Under the pieces are notes generated by a model. That model was not told where the DNA came from, searched no databases, and saw nothing but the letters and a program-made list of their open reading frames with translations. Both the position numbers and the translations under genes were made by a program. Source: Pseudobdellovibrionaceae bacterium (GTDB lineage Bacteria > Bdellovibrionota > Bdellovibrionia > Bdellovibrionales > UBA1609). Taken from it: a stretch of DNA of 64,000 bases. Shown here piece after piece: positions 23,866 through 31,802 of this stretch (positions are counted from its first letter, which is position 1; each line of letters opens with the position of its first letter). Location: contig CP060220.1 of NCBI GenBank assembly GCA_023898385.1, positions 1,798,001-1,862,000 of the forward strand, written 5' to 3'.

Positions 23866-24960
23866 ATGGACAGCGAAACCTCATCCTTTGTCGGGGCACC
23901 CATTGACTCTCTTCATTCTCGCGCAAAATCATCCATCGATTATGATTTATTAGCGCAGGAGATGATTTCCTATTTGCGCGGCCCTATCACACAGCGAAGC
24001 CTCAGCGACCTGCTTGGCTACACATTTAACCAGGTGGGAAAATGGGAAAGTGGCGCCACAAAAATAAAGTGGAGTGATTTTGTCCAACTGTGCAGCACTC
24101 TAGAAGTTCCGCTACGACTCTCCACCGCCCAATTTTTTGGAAAGCCTCCGTCTCATATCCACCTGGAACGGCTGGCTGATACTCTTTTAGATAGCTATGG
24201 CTTGATTGATTTAAACAACACAACCATTCGAACAAAACTCAATAAATGGCGCCTAGGAAAAATACAGATTCATCTATCTGATGTGTTGGCCATTTTAGAC
24301 ACTTACCCCTCTTCGCTTTTTGCTTGGCTAATGGCTTTTGTGGACGGCGAGCAGCTTCGATCCATTCAAGGCCGATATCATCATTTTTTAAAGACCATGC
24401 AAGCCGTCTCCGATAATCCCACATATATTTACGTGAATACCGCACTGAAGGTGAAAGAGTACGTGGACCTTACTGATCACAGCGACGAAATTCTCGGCAA
24501 ACACGCGCTCATGCCCGTGAAATCCTTGCGCCGCGCCCTTCAAGAATTGACCTCTTTGGGACTTGTCCTCTTTGACGGACGAAAATTTTTACCCTGCCCA
24601 TTTGATTTTAGTTTTTCAAATTTACGCCACCAAAACTTGCGGCGCTTCAACAAGTACTCCACTCTTTTAGCTGGCCACGGCTATCCGCTCTCCCTGGGGC
24701 CGCTTCAAAGATATGAATCTTTAAATGCTTCAAGATCCTCCGTTCGAGTGAACGCCCTGTCAAAAGAAGCGGCAGACAAAATTAATGACCTAATTATGCA
24801 CTTTCATAACAGAGCCACTGAAGTCATCCAAAATGACATCGGCCCTAAAAACAATGTACAAATAATTGTATTGCACAGCTTCGCATCAACACTCATCGAC
24901 CCAGATTTGGCCGAGGGGGTGCTTGATAGCTACTCCAATGATAAACTGTTGCCGAAATAG
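23866..24960 (+). CDS. XRE-type HTH regulator with uncharacterised C-terminal domain
   Basis: A 364-residue protein. Residues ~22-85 contain a helix-turn-helix of the XRE type (ITQRSLSDLLGYTFNQVGKWESGATKIKW), and the remaining ~280 residues form an all-alpha domain with a late MPVKSLRRALQELTSLGLV block and a DGRKFLPCPFDF strand pair that look like a second winged-helix. A clear AAAGGAGG lies 6 bp before the ATG at 23866. I infer a transcription factor; its genes are unknown. The palindrome copy upstream lies between this gene and the divergent nitroreductase-like gene. Confidence 0.75.
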   Translation: MDSETSSFVGAPIDSLHSRAKSSIDYDLLAQEMISYLRGPITQRSLSDLLGYTFNQVGKWESGATKIKWSDFVQLCSTLEVPLRLSTAQFFGKPPSHIHLERLADTLLDSYGLIDLNNTTIRTKLNKWRLGKIQIHLSDVLAILDTYPSSLFAWLMAFVDGEQLRSIQGRYHHFLKTMQAVSDNPTYIYVNTALKVKEYVDLTDHSDEILGKHALMPVKSLRRALQELTSLGLVLFDGRKFLPCPFDFSFSNLRHQNLRRFNKYSTLLAGHGYPLSLGPLQRYESLNASRSSVRVNALSKEAADKINDLIMHFHNRATEVIQNDIGPKNNVQIIVLHSFASTLIDPDLAEGVLDSYSNDKLLPK

Positions 24961-25023
24961 AGTGTGGCCAAACGCTTTAGCCCCCTTGTTAAGACGGCCA
25001 TAGGTAAGGCAACGTTTAATAAA

Positions 25024-27285
25024 CTAATGTTTTCGCAACAGGTTTAACGCCGAACCCGCCTGAAACCACTTAATCTGTTCACCGTTAAAAGTGTGAGCCA
25101 AAGGCACTTCATCCACAGACCCATCGGCATGTTTCAGCAACGCTGTTAAATTTTTACCCGGACTAAATTCTTTAAGTCCCTTGATATCAATTCGATCTGT
25201 CTGTTGAACTTTATCGTAATCAGATGGGTTCACAAAAGTGAAAGCCAACATCCCTTGCTTTTTTAAATTTGTTTCGTGAATTCGGGCAAAACTCTTAGCA
25301 ATAACAGCCACGCCACCAAGAAACCGGGGCGTCATGGCCGCGTGTTCGCGACTTGAGCCCTCACCGTAGTTCTCGTCGCCAATAATCACCCAAGGTTGAT
25401 TCTTTGACTTGTAATCACGAGCTATGGCCTGAAATTCTAGGCCAGTCTCACCAGTGAGAATATTCCTACCCTTACCGATTTCGTCAGTGAAAAAATTAGT
25501 CGCACCCAATAACAAATTGTTTGAAATGTTATCGAGATGACCGCGGTATTTCAACCACCGCCCTGCCGGACTGATATGGTCGGTCGTACACTTACCGCGA
25601 GCTTTACAAAGAACCAATGCCTCTTCACAATCTTTGCCATTCCACGCCGAGAAGGGATCGAGCAATTGCAGGCGATCTGACGTGGGTGCCACCTGCACTT
25701 CTACGCCAGACCCTCTCGGTGCCTGATAGGCTTCCGGATCAGACACAAAACCCTTTTCGGGTAACTCCGGTGCTTCTGGTGCCGAAAGCTTTATGGACTG
25801 TCCATTTTTACCCTTTAACTCATCCGTTTGTGGGTCAAAATCAAGTTTTCCGGACAACCCCAGGGCCATCACAATTTCAGGGCTTGCAATAAACGACAAG
25901 GTCTCCGGATTTGCATCATTGCGGCCTCGAAAATTACGATTAAAGCTACTCACAATTGAGTTCGGCTCGCCTTTTTTAACATCGTCTCGCTGCCATTGAC
26001 CAATACATGGTCCGCAGGCATTGGCCAATACAGTCGCCCCCACTTCGTTGAGCGTTTGCATTTGGCTGTCTCGTTCAATAGTTTTCTTGATTTGCGAAGA
26101 CCCCGGTGAAACCAAAAAAGGATGCGCCATAGAAATGCCCGCATCAAGTGCCTGCTTTGCTACATGAGTGGCGCGGCCAATATCTTCGTAGGAAGAGTTT
26201 GTGCACGAGCCAATCAACGCCGCAGATAAATTTGTTGGCCAGCTGTTATCGGCAGCAGCCTTTTTCATTGCACTCAGTGGGCGAGCGGCATCAGGAGAGT
26301 GAGGGCCAACTATGTGGGGCTCCAGCGTGGACAGATCTATTTCAATCACTTCATCATAGTACTTTGACGGATTGGCCAACACTTCGGCATCAGCTGTGAC
26401 CAGGTCTTGATTCTCGCGGGCAAGCTCGGCTAAATCACCACGGCTTGTGACTTTCAAGTAGTCTGCCATTCTTGAATCAAACGGAAAAATGGAGCAAGTG
26501 GCACCCAACTCAGCACCCATATTGGTTATTGTGCCTTTGCCCGTGCAGCTGATCGACTCACATCCTTCACCGAAATATTCTACTATTTTGTTAGTTCCAC
26601 CTTTTACGGTCATTATTCCTAACAATTTAAGAATAACATCCTTAGCCGATGTCCAGCCCGACATCTTGCCTTTTAAATGCACTCCCACCACTTTTGGATT
26701 CTTCACTTCCCAAGGAAGGCCCGCCATCACATCAGAAGCATCGGCGCCCCCCACTCCCACAGCCACCATGCCTAAACCACCTGCGTTGGGAGTATGAGAG
26801 TCTGTCCCGATCATTAAGCCACCCGGAAAAGCGTAATTTTCTAAAACCACTTGATGAATAATACCAGCACCAGGCCTCCAAAACCCAATGTGATAGCGAC
26901 TAGAAACCGATGAAAGAAAATCAAAGACTTCTTTGTTTTCTTGCATGGCCACTTTCATATCGTCTGTCATTCCCTCGTGAGCGCGAATCAAATGATCACA
27001 ATGAACCGTCGCCGGCACAGCCGATTCTTCTCGACCAGACAACATAAATTGTAACAAGGCCATTTGGGCAGTGGCATCTTGCATAGCCACTCGATCTGGT
27101 CTTAACAGTAAAAAGCTTTCGCCACGGGTGAGGTCTTGCCCCTTTGGGTCGTCCAGATGTCCATAGAGTACTTTTTCCGCCAGTGTCAGCGGCCGACCCA
27201 ATCGTTCGCGAACGATCTTCAATCGATCCCGCGAGGTTGAGTAGACGTTTTTAACCATTGCCGCTGTGGTTTCGATGGTTGCCAT
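25024..27285 (-). CDS. Aconitate hydratase, mitochondrial type
   Basis: A 753-residue aconitase, interconverting citrate and isocitrate in the TCA cycle. Cluster-ligand cysteines occur in GSCTNSSYEDIGR and in ACGPCIGQW; MIGTDSHTPNAGGLGM and the C-terminal GDENYGEGSSREHAAMTPRF (swivel-domain) block are intact. Length and block spacing match the mitochondrial ACO2-type subgroup rather than AcnA (~890 aa) or AcnB, a type also found in Bacteroidetes and some deltaproteobacteria. It stands alone, convergent with the HTH gene. Confidence 0.93.
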   Translation of the reverse strand: MATIETTAAMVKNVYSTSRDRLKIVRERLGRPLTLAEKVLYGHLDDPKGQDLTRGESFLLLRPDRVAMQDATAQMALLQFMLSGREESAVPATVHCDHLIRAHEGMTDDMKVAMQENKEVFDFLSSVSSRYHIGFWRPGAGIIHQVVLENYAFPGGLMIGTDSHTPNAGGLGMVAVGVGGADASDVMAGLPWEVKNPKVVGVHLKGKMSGWTSAKDVILKLLGIMTVKGGTNKIVEYFGEGCESISCTGKGTITNMGAELGATCSIFPFDSRMADYLKVTSRGDLAELARENQDLVTADAEVLANPSKYYDEVIEIDLSTLEPHIVGPHSPDAARPLSAMKKAAADNSWPTNLSAALIGSCTNSSYEDIGRATHVAKQALDAGISMAHPFLVSPGSSQIKKTIERDSQMQTLNEVGATVLANACGPCIGQWQRDDVKKGEPNSIVSSFNRNFRGRNDANPETLSFIASPEIVMALGLSGKLDFDPQTDELKGKNGQSIKLSAPEAPELPEKGFVSDPEAYQAPRGSGVEVQVAPTSDRLQLLDPFSAWNGKDCEEALVLCKARGKCTTDHISPAGRWLKYRGHLDNISNNLLLGATNFFTDEIGKGRNILTGETGLEFQAIARDYKSKNQPWVIIGDENYGEGSSREHAAMTPRFLGGVAVIAKSFARIHETNLKKQGMLAFTFVNPSDYDKVQQTDRIDIKGLKEFSPGKNLTALLKHADGSVDEVPLAHTFNGEQIKWFQAGSALNLLRKH

Positions 27286-27406
27286 GAAACATGCTCCTTT
27301 TTCATGTGAACGTTGCCGCTCAAACTATAATCCAAAGAAATACATAAAGACACCAGCTACCCACTGATGAATGCATTGCATAAATAAGTATTAATGAGAC
27401 TGCGAG

Positions 27407-28573
27407 TTACACGTAAGATTTCGACCTGATTTTATCTACGATGATCTTCTCAGGCATGGTCGGATCCTTGGGGTTCACTGAAAAAATCGACTGCTGTTCG
27501 CAACGAACCTTTTCTTTAACCAGCCAACGTAGAATGTCAGCCAACTTTTTGTTTCGCTTGTCCTGAAAAAACGGATCATTTTTAAGAGCATCTTTGGCCT
27601 TCTTCAATGACCGAGCTTCAGAGGCATCCCGTTCCCCCACTTCATAATAGTCGAGGTCATATTTTTTGACGTCCTCCGGCAACACTCCTAAAAACTTCAC
27701 GTCGGGCGCCGAAAACTCCGCATTTCTAATCAGACTGGCCGCTGAACCCGCCTTCAAGGTTCGATAAATATTTTGCAGCGTGTACGCATCCAGATCTCCG
27801 TAAAAATACATGGGAACACCCAGTTGGGTTTGAATGGTGTGACACCAGCCGCGCACGGCATTTGAGGGAACACCTTGAGCACCAATAATGATGCAATTAT
27901 TTCGCTTCGTAAAACCGTTTGAAACCAATGTATTTGTTGTGCCCTCTGATTCTACAATCAAACAAAAATCAATTTTTCCCTTTCTTGGCTTAAGCTTGAA
28001 AACCTGGGGCTTATTTTTAGGTTGAAAAGGTGTGGTTCCCAAAGTACTTAAATCGACCACCGCAGTTGTGCCATCGGGCAGAGTTTCAGTCACCACCAAG
28101 TTTTTTGAGTAAGTTTGGCCACCGCGATCGTTTGCAAAACAATTTAGTTCTTCGCGATAAACCTCAAGCATGTCACAAATAAACGAAATTACAGAGTCAC
28201 TTTCCTCTTGCGTGTCGAAATCAAGGGGCTTTATGTCTTTATTCCCCTTCACCATACCTTTGGCCATATAGTAAAGCTCACGCTTGGTATTCACGCCACC
28301 GGATTGAACATTACCCAGTAAAAGCTCTAGCATAAATACAGTTCGCGCTAATTTCTGAACACTGGAAACATTTAACTCGGTCCCCACCTTTTTATCACCA
28401 GGTGTGAGATATCCCACCTTTGGATCATACAAGGCGTTGTCGAGGCTGGCTTTCACGGCCTCAATTCGCGGTCTTTTTGCCTGCTCCAAATCTCGAAGCA
28501 TGCCATCGCATAGGTTCTTTGCAATTTTAGGAATATCTTTAGACGATTCTCGTAAGCGATTCACTCGCGCCAT
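27407..28573 (-). CDS. top6A: DNA topoisomerase VI subunit A (Spo11-like)
   Basis: A 388-residue Spo11/TopoVI-A protein. The catalytic motif KRELYY (residues 97-102, active-site Tyr102) lies in the CAP-like domain, and the TOPRIM domain has the Mg-binding Glu208 (LIVESEG) and the FYGDLDAYTLQNI block (Asp260, Asp262). With TopoVI-B it forms a heterotetramer that makes ATP-dependent double-strand breaks and passes DNA through. It begins 11 bp after the subunit B stop. TopoVI is archaeal and plant-typical, with sparse occurrence in bacteria. All catalytic residues appear intact, so I predict an active enzyme. Confidence 0.93.
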   Translation of the reverse strand: MARVNRLRESSKDIPKIAKNLCDGMLRDLEQAKRPRIEAVKASLDNALYDPKVGYLTPGDKKVGTELNVSSVQKLARTVFMLELLLGNVQSGGVNTKRELYYMAKGMVKGNKDIKPLDFDTQEESDSVISFICDMLEVYREELNCFANDRGGQTYSKNLVVTETLPDGTTAVVDLSTLGTTPFQPKNKPQVFKLKPRKGKIDFCLIVESEGTTNTLVSNGFTKRNNCIIIGAQGVPSNAVRGWCHTIQTQLGVPMYFYGDLDAYTLQNIYRTLKAGSAASLIRNAEFSAPDVKFLGVLPEDVKKYDLDYYEVGERDASEARSLKKAKDALKNDPFFQDKRNKKLADILRWLVKEKVRCEQQSIFSVNPKDPTMPEKIIVDKIRSKSYV

Positions 28574-28584
28574 GGCTTCGATCC

Positions 28585-30462
28585 TTATTTTTTATTTCGA
28601 ACTGTCTTTTTCTTTGAAGTGGTTTTGCCCTTGGCCGCCGGCCCCTTCTTCTTTGCTACAGTCTTTGTGGTCGTTTTAGATAGTTTTTTGCTAGCTGCTT
28701 TTTTTGAAACGGCTTTTTTACTGGTCGTTTTTTTAGTGGTTCGCGGTTGCGACTCTGACTCTTCATCCAATTCGAAATCTCTTGAGTCATCATCAGAATT
28801 ATCGTCAGAATCTGAATCTTCCAAGCCCGATCCCAATCGCCGCCGTTGCTTGGCCTTTAATACAGCCAAACGACTTTCTGCCTCTTCAAGTTCAGCCTCG
28901 GCCACTTGCGTGTCTCGACCCAATAGTTTCTCAAGTCCTTCTATGGCTTTTTGCTTTCGCTTCTCTGGCGCACCCACAATGCTTGCCAACCCCTCAACAA
29001 GAATGGGGCCGAACTTTTCAATGTGTTGCATTTTTCTCTCAAGGTCGGCCGCTTTGTGCTCGCGCTTGATATGGCGTGAGAGTTTTTGGCCAGCACGCAT
29101 CAGCGCCAGTCGAATTTCTTCCACAAGTTCATCACTGGCATCGATGGTTTCTTTTGACGCATTTTTAAATTTAATAAAGGGCGAAGTCATACTCACAGCA
29201 AAAACATACGGCCCTTGCGGCAAACTACCTTTGGGTTGTGATAAACCATAAGAGCGCCAATTTACCGATTCTACCGCCTTTGTGATGGCACATGCCCCTT
29301 TATCAAATTGTAAGGGCACCCGGTTGGCAAACCGCAGCAGCTGCACAGGTTCATCGTTGGCAGAAGCCGGACGATCCAGAAACCTGGCAATGGCCACTTC
29401 AACAACCACCGGTTTAAAATCACAAATTCGCGGCTTTCTTGTCACCACGCTAAAAAAATCAATTTCTCCGAGGCGCTGAATGCTTTTTGATAACCCCTCT
29501 TCACCCACCGTCAATACGGATCGAGTGCTCGGGTTAGCCAGATTTGTATCTTGAATAGCTTGAAATACTTTTTTGAATTCGGCCTCTGAGGTTTTCGTCA
29601 ACGTCTTGCTCAAAAAACCCTTTGGCAACCCATGTTGGGTGAATTCTTTGATCGTGGCCTCAGTCACCCGCGAAAAACCTTTTTTCAAGAATTTCTCTAA
29701 GGTCATATTTCCATACAAATGGGCATGGGTCATAAATTCTCCAAGCTTCATTGTATGGGGGTGTGGCAACGTGGGCGCTGGAACTTTCGGCACATCTTCT
29801 GTCACCCGACTCACCACCACGGGCTCGTTGTCGAGAAGTTCATATTTTAGTGTGAGGTGCGGATTAACTAGCGTGGTTCCCTCTAAATAAGTCAACAAAC
29901 CACCATCGCCCTTAAGCTGAACTCGGCCGTCGATTCTAAACTCCACGCGGGTACCGTGATTGATATCCCAATCCACCAGATTTTTATCTTTAAGTAAGCC
30001 TTTGTTGCCTTTGATATCAACGTCGACAATGGTGCTTAAAGCCTTCCGCATTTTTTTTGTTTTAGACAACACTTTCACACCTGAAGCGTTGGTCAGCTGG
30101 GCCCATGTGGTGGCCGCTGAAATCCCTATTCCTTGTTGCCCACGGGAACACTGTCCTCGACCAAATTTTGACGAAGCGAGATATTGCCCGAACACCTGTG
30201 GTATGTCCGATTGATCAATTCCAGGCCCGTTGTCCTGAACCACCACTTCCACCAAGTCGGTGCTTCTTGATGAGCCCTTACCGACCTTTTTCACAGAAAC
30301 CAAAATTTCAGGAGCAATCCCAGCCTCTTCACAGGCATCCAAAGAATTATCCACAGCCTCTTTCAATGTGGTTAAAACAGCCTTGATCGGGGATGAAAAC
30401 CCCACTTGTTGTAGGTTTTTTGCGAAATACTCTGCCGTACTACTTTTGGTAATGGTTGCCAC
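28585..30462 (-). CDS. top6B: DNA topoisomerase VI subunit B with acidic-then-lysine-rich C-terminal tail
   Basis: A 625-residue GHKL ATPase subunit of topoisomerase VI. The N-box EAVDNSLDACEEAG is at about residues 36-49, and the G-boxes QDNGPGI and GRGQCSRGQQGIGISAA follow; the transducer region with RFANRVPLQFDKGACAIT is intact. The tail beyond ~548 has an acidic cluster (repeated Asp/Ser/Glu) then ~50 residues of Lys/Thr/Ala (KKAVSKKAASKKLSK-type), resembling histone H1 or HU-like DNA-binding tails. The tail is not part of archaeal TopoVI-B. It is upstream of and co-transcribed with top6A. Confidence 0.92.
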   Translation of the reverse strand: MATITKSSTAEYFAKNLQQVGFSSPIKAVLTTLKEAVDNSLDACEEAGIAPEILVSVKKVGKGSSRSTDLVEVVVQDNGPGIDQSDIPQVFGQYLASSKFGRGQCSRGQQGIGISAATTWAQLTNASGVKVLSKTKKMRKALSTIVDVDIKGNKGLLKDKNLVDWDINHGTRVEFRIDGRVQLKGDGGLLTYLEGTTLVNPHLTLKYELLDNEPVVVSRVTEDVPKVPAPTLPHPHTMKLGEFMTHAHLYGNMTLEKFLKKGFSRVTEATIKEFTQHGLPKGFLSKTLTKTSEAEFKKVFQAIQDTNLANPSTRSVLTVGEEGLSKSIQRLGEIDFFSVVTRKPRICDFKPVVVEVAIARFLDRPASANDEPVQLLRFANRVPLQFDKGACAITKAVESVNWRSYGLSQPKGSLPQGPYVFAVSMTSPFIKFKNASKETIDASDELVEEIRLALMRAGQKLSRHIKREHKAADLERKMQHIEKFGPILVEGLASIVGAPEKRKQKAIEGLEKLLGRDTQVAEAELEEAESRLAVLKAKQRRRLGSGLEDSDSDDNSDDDSRDFELDEESESQPRTTKKTTSKKAVSKKAASKKLSKTTTKTVAKKKGPAAKGKTTSKKKTVRNKK

Positions 30463-30589
30463 AGCGTCTGCTATCCTTGATGAAAACCAAAGCTGGCCCG
30501 ACGATTAAAATACCTCAATGGTATCGGTATGTTAACCGCACACCTAAACTTCAATAGTTGTTTGAAAAATCAAAGTGTAGCAGAATAAA

Positions 30590-30889
30590 TTAAGAATTTC
30601 CAAGCCCTAGGTCGGCAAGTTGTATCTCGGCCGGCGTCAAATGGGCCTTTTGGGTATTGCAAGACTTGCAGCTGACAACCACATTGCCCTTGGTGCTTCG
30701 GCCTCCGCGCCCCACAGGCACAAGGTGATCCATGGTCAGGTCTTCCGGCGCAAACCGTTGCCCACAGTGGTGGCAAATTCCATCGGCCAACTTTTGCTTC
30801 CACCATTGAGAGCGTTTTAGCTCGCGAGCTTTGGCCCGCTGCCGACCCTTGTGTTGAGGATCTGCGGGAATGTAGTATTCAGACGTCAT
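30590..30889 (-). CDS. HNH endonuclease domain protein
   Basis: A 99-residue protein with a compact HNH/zinc-ribbon: CHHCGQRF, then DHLVPVGRGGRSTKGN (catalytic DH...N) and CKSCNTQK. Two CxxC pairs would bind a structural zinc, with the catalytic His in DH and the later Asn and His. Such small orphan HNH proteins are common; without a partner its substrate is unknown, and it may be a housekeeping nicking nuclease or phage-derived. It lies between topoVI and bolA, divergent from bolA by 92 bp. Confidence 0.85.
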   Translation of the reverse strand: MTSEYYIPADPQHKGRQRAKARELKRSQWWKQKLADGICHHCGQRFAPEDLTMDHLVPVGRGGRSTKGNVVVSCKSCNTQKAHLTPAEIQLADLGLGNS

Positions 30890-30981
30890 GCGACCTCAAT
30901 AACACGCAACGTTAAGAAATTCCACCTGATAATGCGCGATATAAGCTGGAAATGGACGATTTCCCATGTTAGTTCCCCGCC

Positions 30982-31209
30982 ATGACAATCATCGAAATGG
31001 AAGACCGTTTAAGACAAGCCTTTCCCGGCAGTGATGTGGTGGTTATTGATACCACGGGGGATCAGTACCATATGGAGGTACGGATTGCCGCCCCGCAATT
31101 TGAATGCCTTTCGCGGATAAAGCAGCACCAAGCGGTGATGGCCGTATTTGACGACGAGCTTAAAAGTGGCGCCTTGCACGCCCTGAGCGTAAAAACTTTA
31201 AATAAATAG
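30982..31209 (+). CDS. BolA/IbaG-family protein
   Basis: A 75-residue BolA-like protein with the family fold order: a long first helix (EMEDRLRQAFPG), the VVIDTTGDQYHMEVRIAA strands, and a C-terminal helix (QHQAVMAVFDDELKSGALHALSVKT). BolA proteins pair with CGFS monothiol glutaredoxins to bind or transfer [2Fe-2S] clusters. The next gene is exactly such a glutaredoxin, 19 bp downstream, which supports the assignment. The likely second ligand histidine in HALSVKT is present. Confidence 0.88.
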   Translation: MTIIEMEDRLRQAFPGSDVVVIDTTGDQYHMEVRIAAPQFECLSRIKQHQAVMAVFDDELKSGALHALSVKTLNK

Positions 31210-31228
31210 AAGCTGGCAGGAGATATAA

Positions 31229-31540
31229 ATGGATGCAGATTTAAAAAAACGCATTGATGACATGGTAAAAAGTGAAAAGGTGTTTTTGTTTATGAAGGGC
31301 ACGCCCAGCTTCCCTCAGTGTGGTTTCTCGGCCCGGGCTGTGGCGATTTTACGCGAACTTGAAACGAATTTTGGATCTTTCAATGTCCTAGAGGATGAAT
31401 CCATTCGCCACGGAATTAAAGAGTACGGCAACTGGCCAACTATCCCCCAACTCTATGTAAATGGAGAACTGCTGGGCGGAAGCGATATCATGCTCGAAAT
31501 GTTTGAAACTGGCGAGCTGAAAGACAGTCTCAATAGTTGA
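31229..31540 (+). CDS. grxD: Monothiol glutaredoxin (Grx4/GrxD-like)
   Basis: A 103-residue CGFS glutaredoxin that carries [2Fe-2S] clusters. The motif is KGTPSFPQCGFSARAVAIL, with CGFS at about residues 31-34; the cis-proline loop TIPQLYVNGELLGGSDI is intact. It follows bolA by 19 bp with a GGAG-containing leader and forms the usual BolA-Grx iron-sulfur unit in the cytoplasm. Confidence 0.95.
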   Translation: MDADLKKRIDDMVKSEKVFLFMKGTPSFPQCGFSARAVAILRELETNFGSFNVLEDESIRHGIKEYGNWPTIPQLYVNGELLGGSDIMLEMFETGELKDSLNS

Positions 31541-31604
31541 TCACGCCTTCTTTGCACAAAGTTGCTGGTTGATGACATCACCGAGTTGCTGTTAGATATT
31601 GTTC

Positions 31605-31790
31605 ATGCAAAAAAACATCGCCCTTTGGGACCGCCTGGCACGACTCACCTTTGGAACTCTTCTTTTAGCCTATGCGATTGCTGGTGGCCCCGCATGGGCC
31701 TACCTTGGCATATACTTTCAAGCCACCGCAGCTTGGGGTGTAAGCCCCTTTTATTGGCTGATTCGAAACCGCCGCAAAAAGGCCATGTAG
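31605..31790 (+). CDS. DUF2892-like small membrane protein
   Basis: A 61-residue protein with two hydrophobic segments (LARLTFGTLLLAYAI and AYLGIYFQATAAWGVSPFYWLI) joined by a short GGPAW loop and a basic C-terminus, matching DUF2892/YgaP-like two-helix membrane proteins. The ATG at 31605 follows a TTG in frame at 31599. It lies after grxD, possibly in the same transcript; the 64-bp gap has no terminator that I can see. Confidence 0.65.
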   Translation: MQKNIALWDRLARLTFGTLLLAYAIAGGPAWAYLGIYFQATAAWGVSPFYWLIRNRRKKAM

Positions 31791-31802
31791 GACAATAGCT
31801 CG

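Noticed and set aside
28619..29251. 210-codon open frame antisense to top6B
   Set aside because: It arises from the Lys/Ser-rich tail codons of subunit B; its product is low-complexity and the top6B frame is clearly real.
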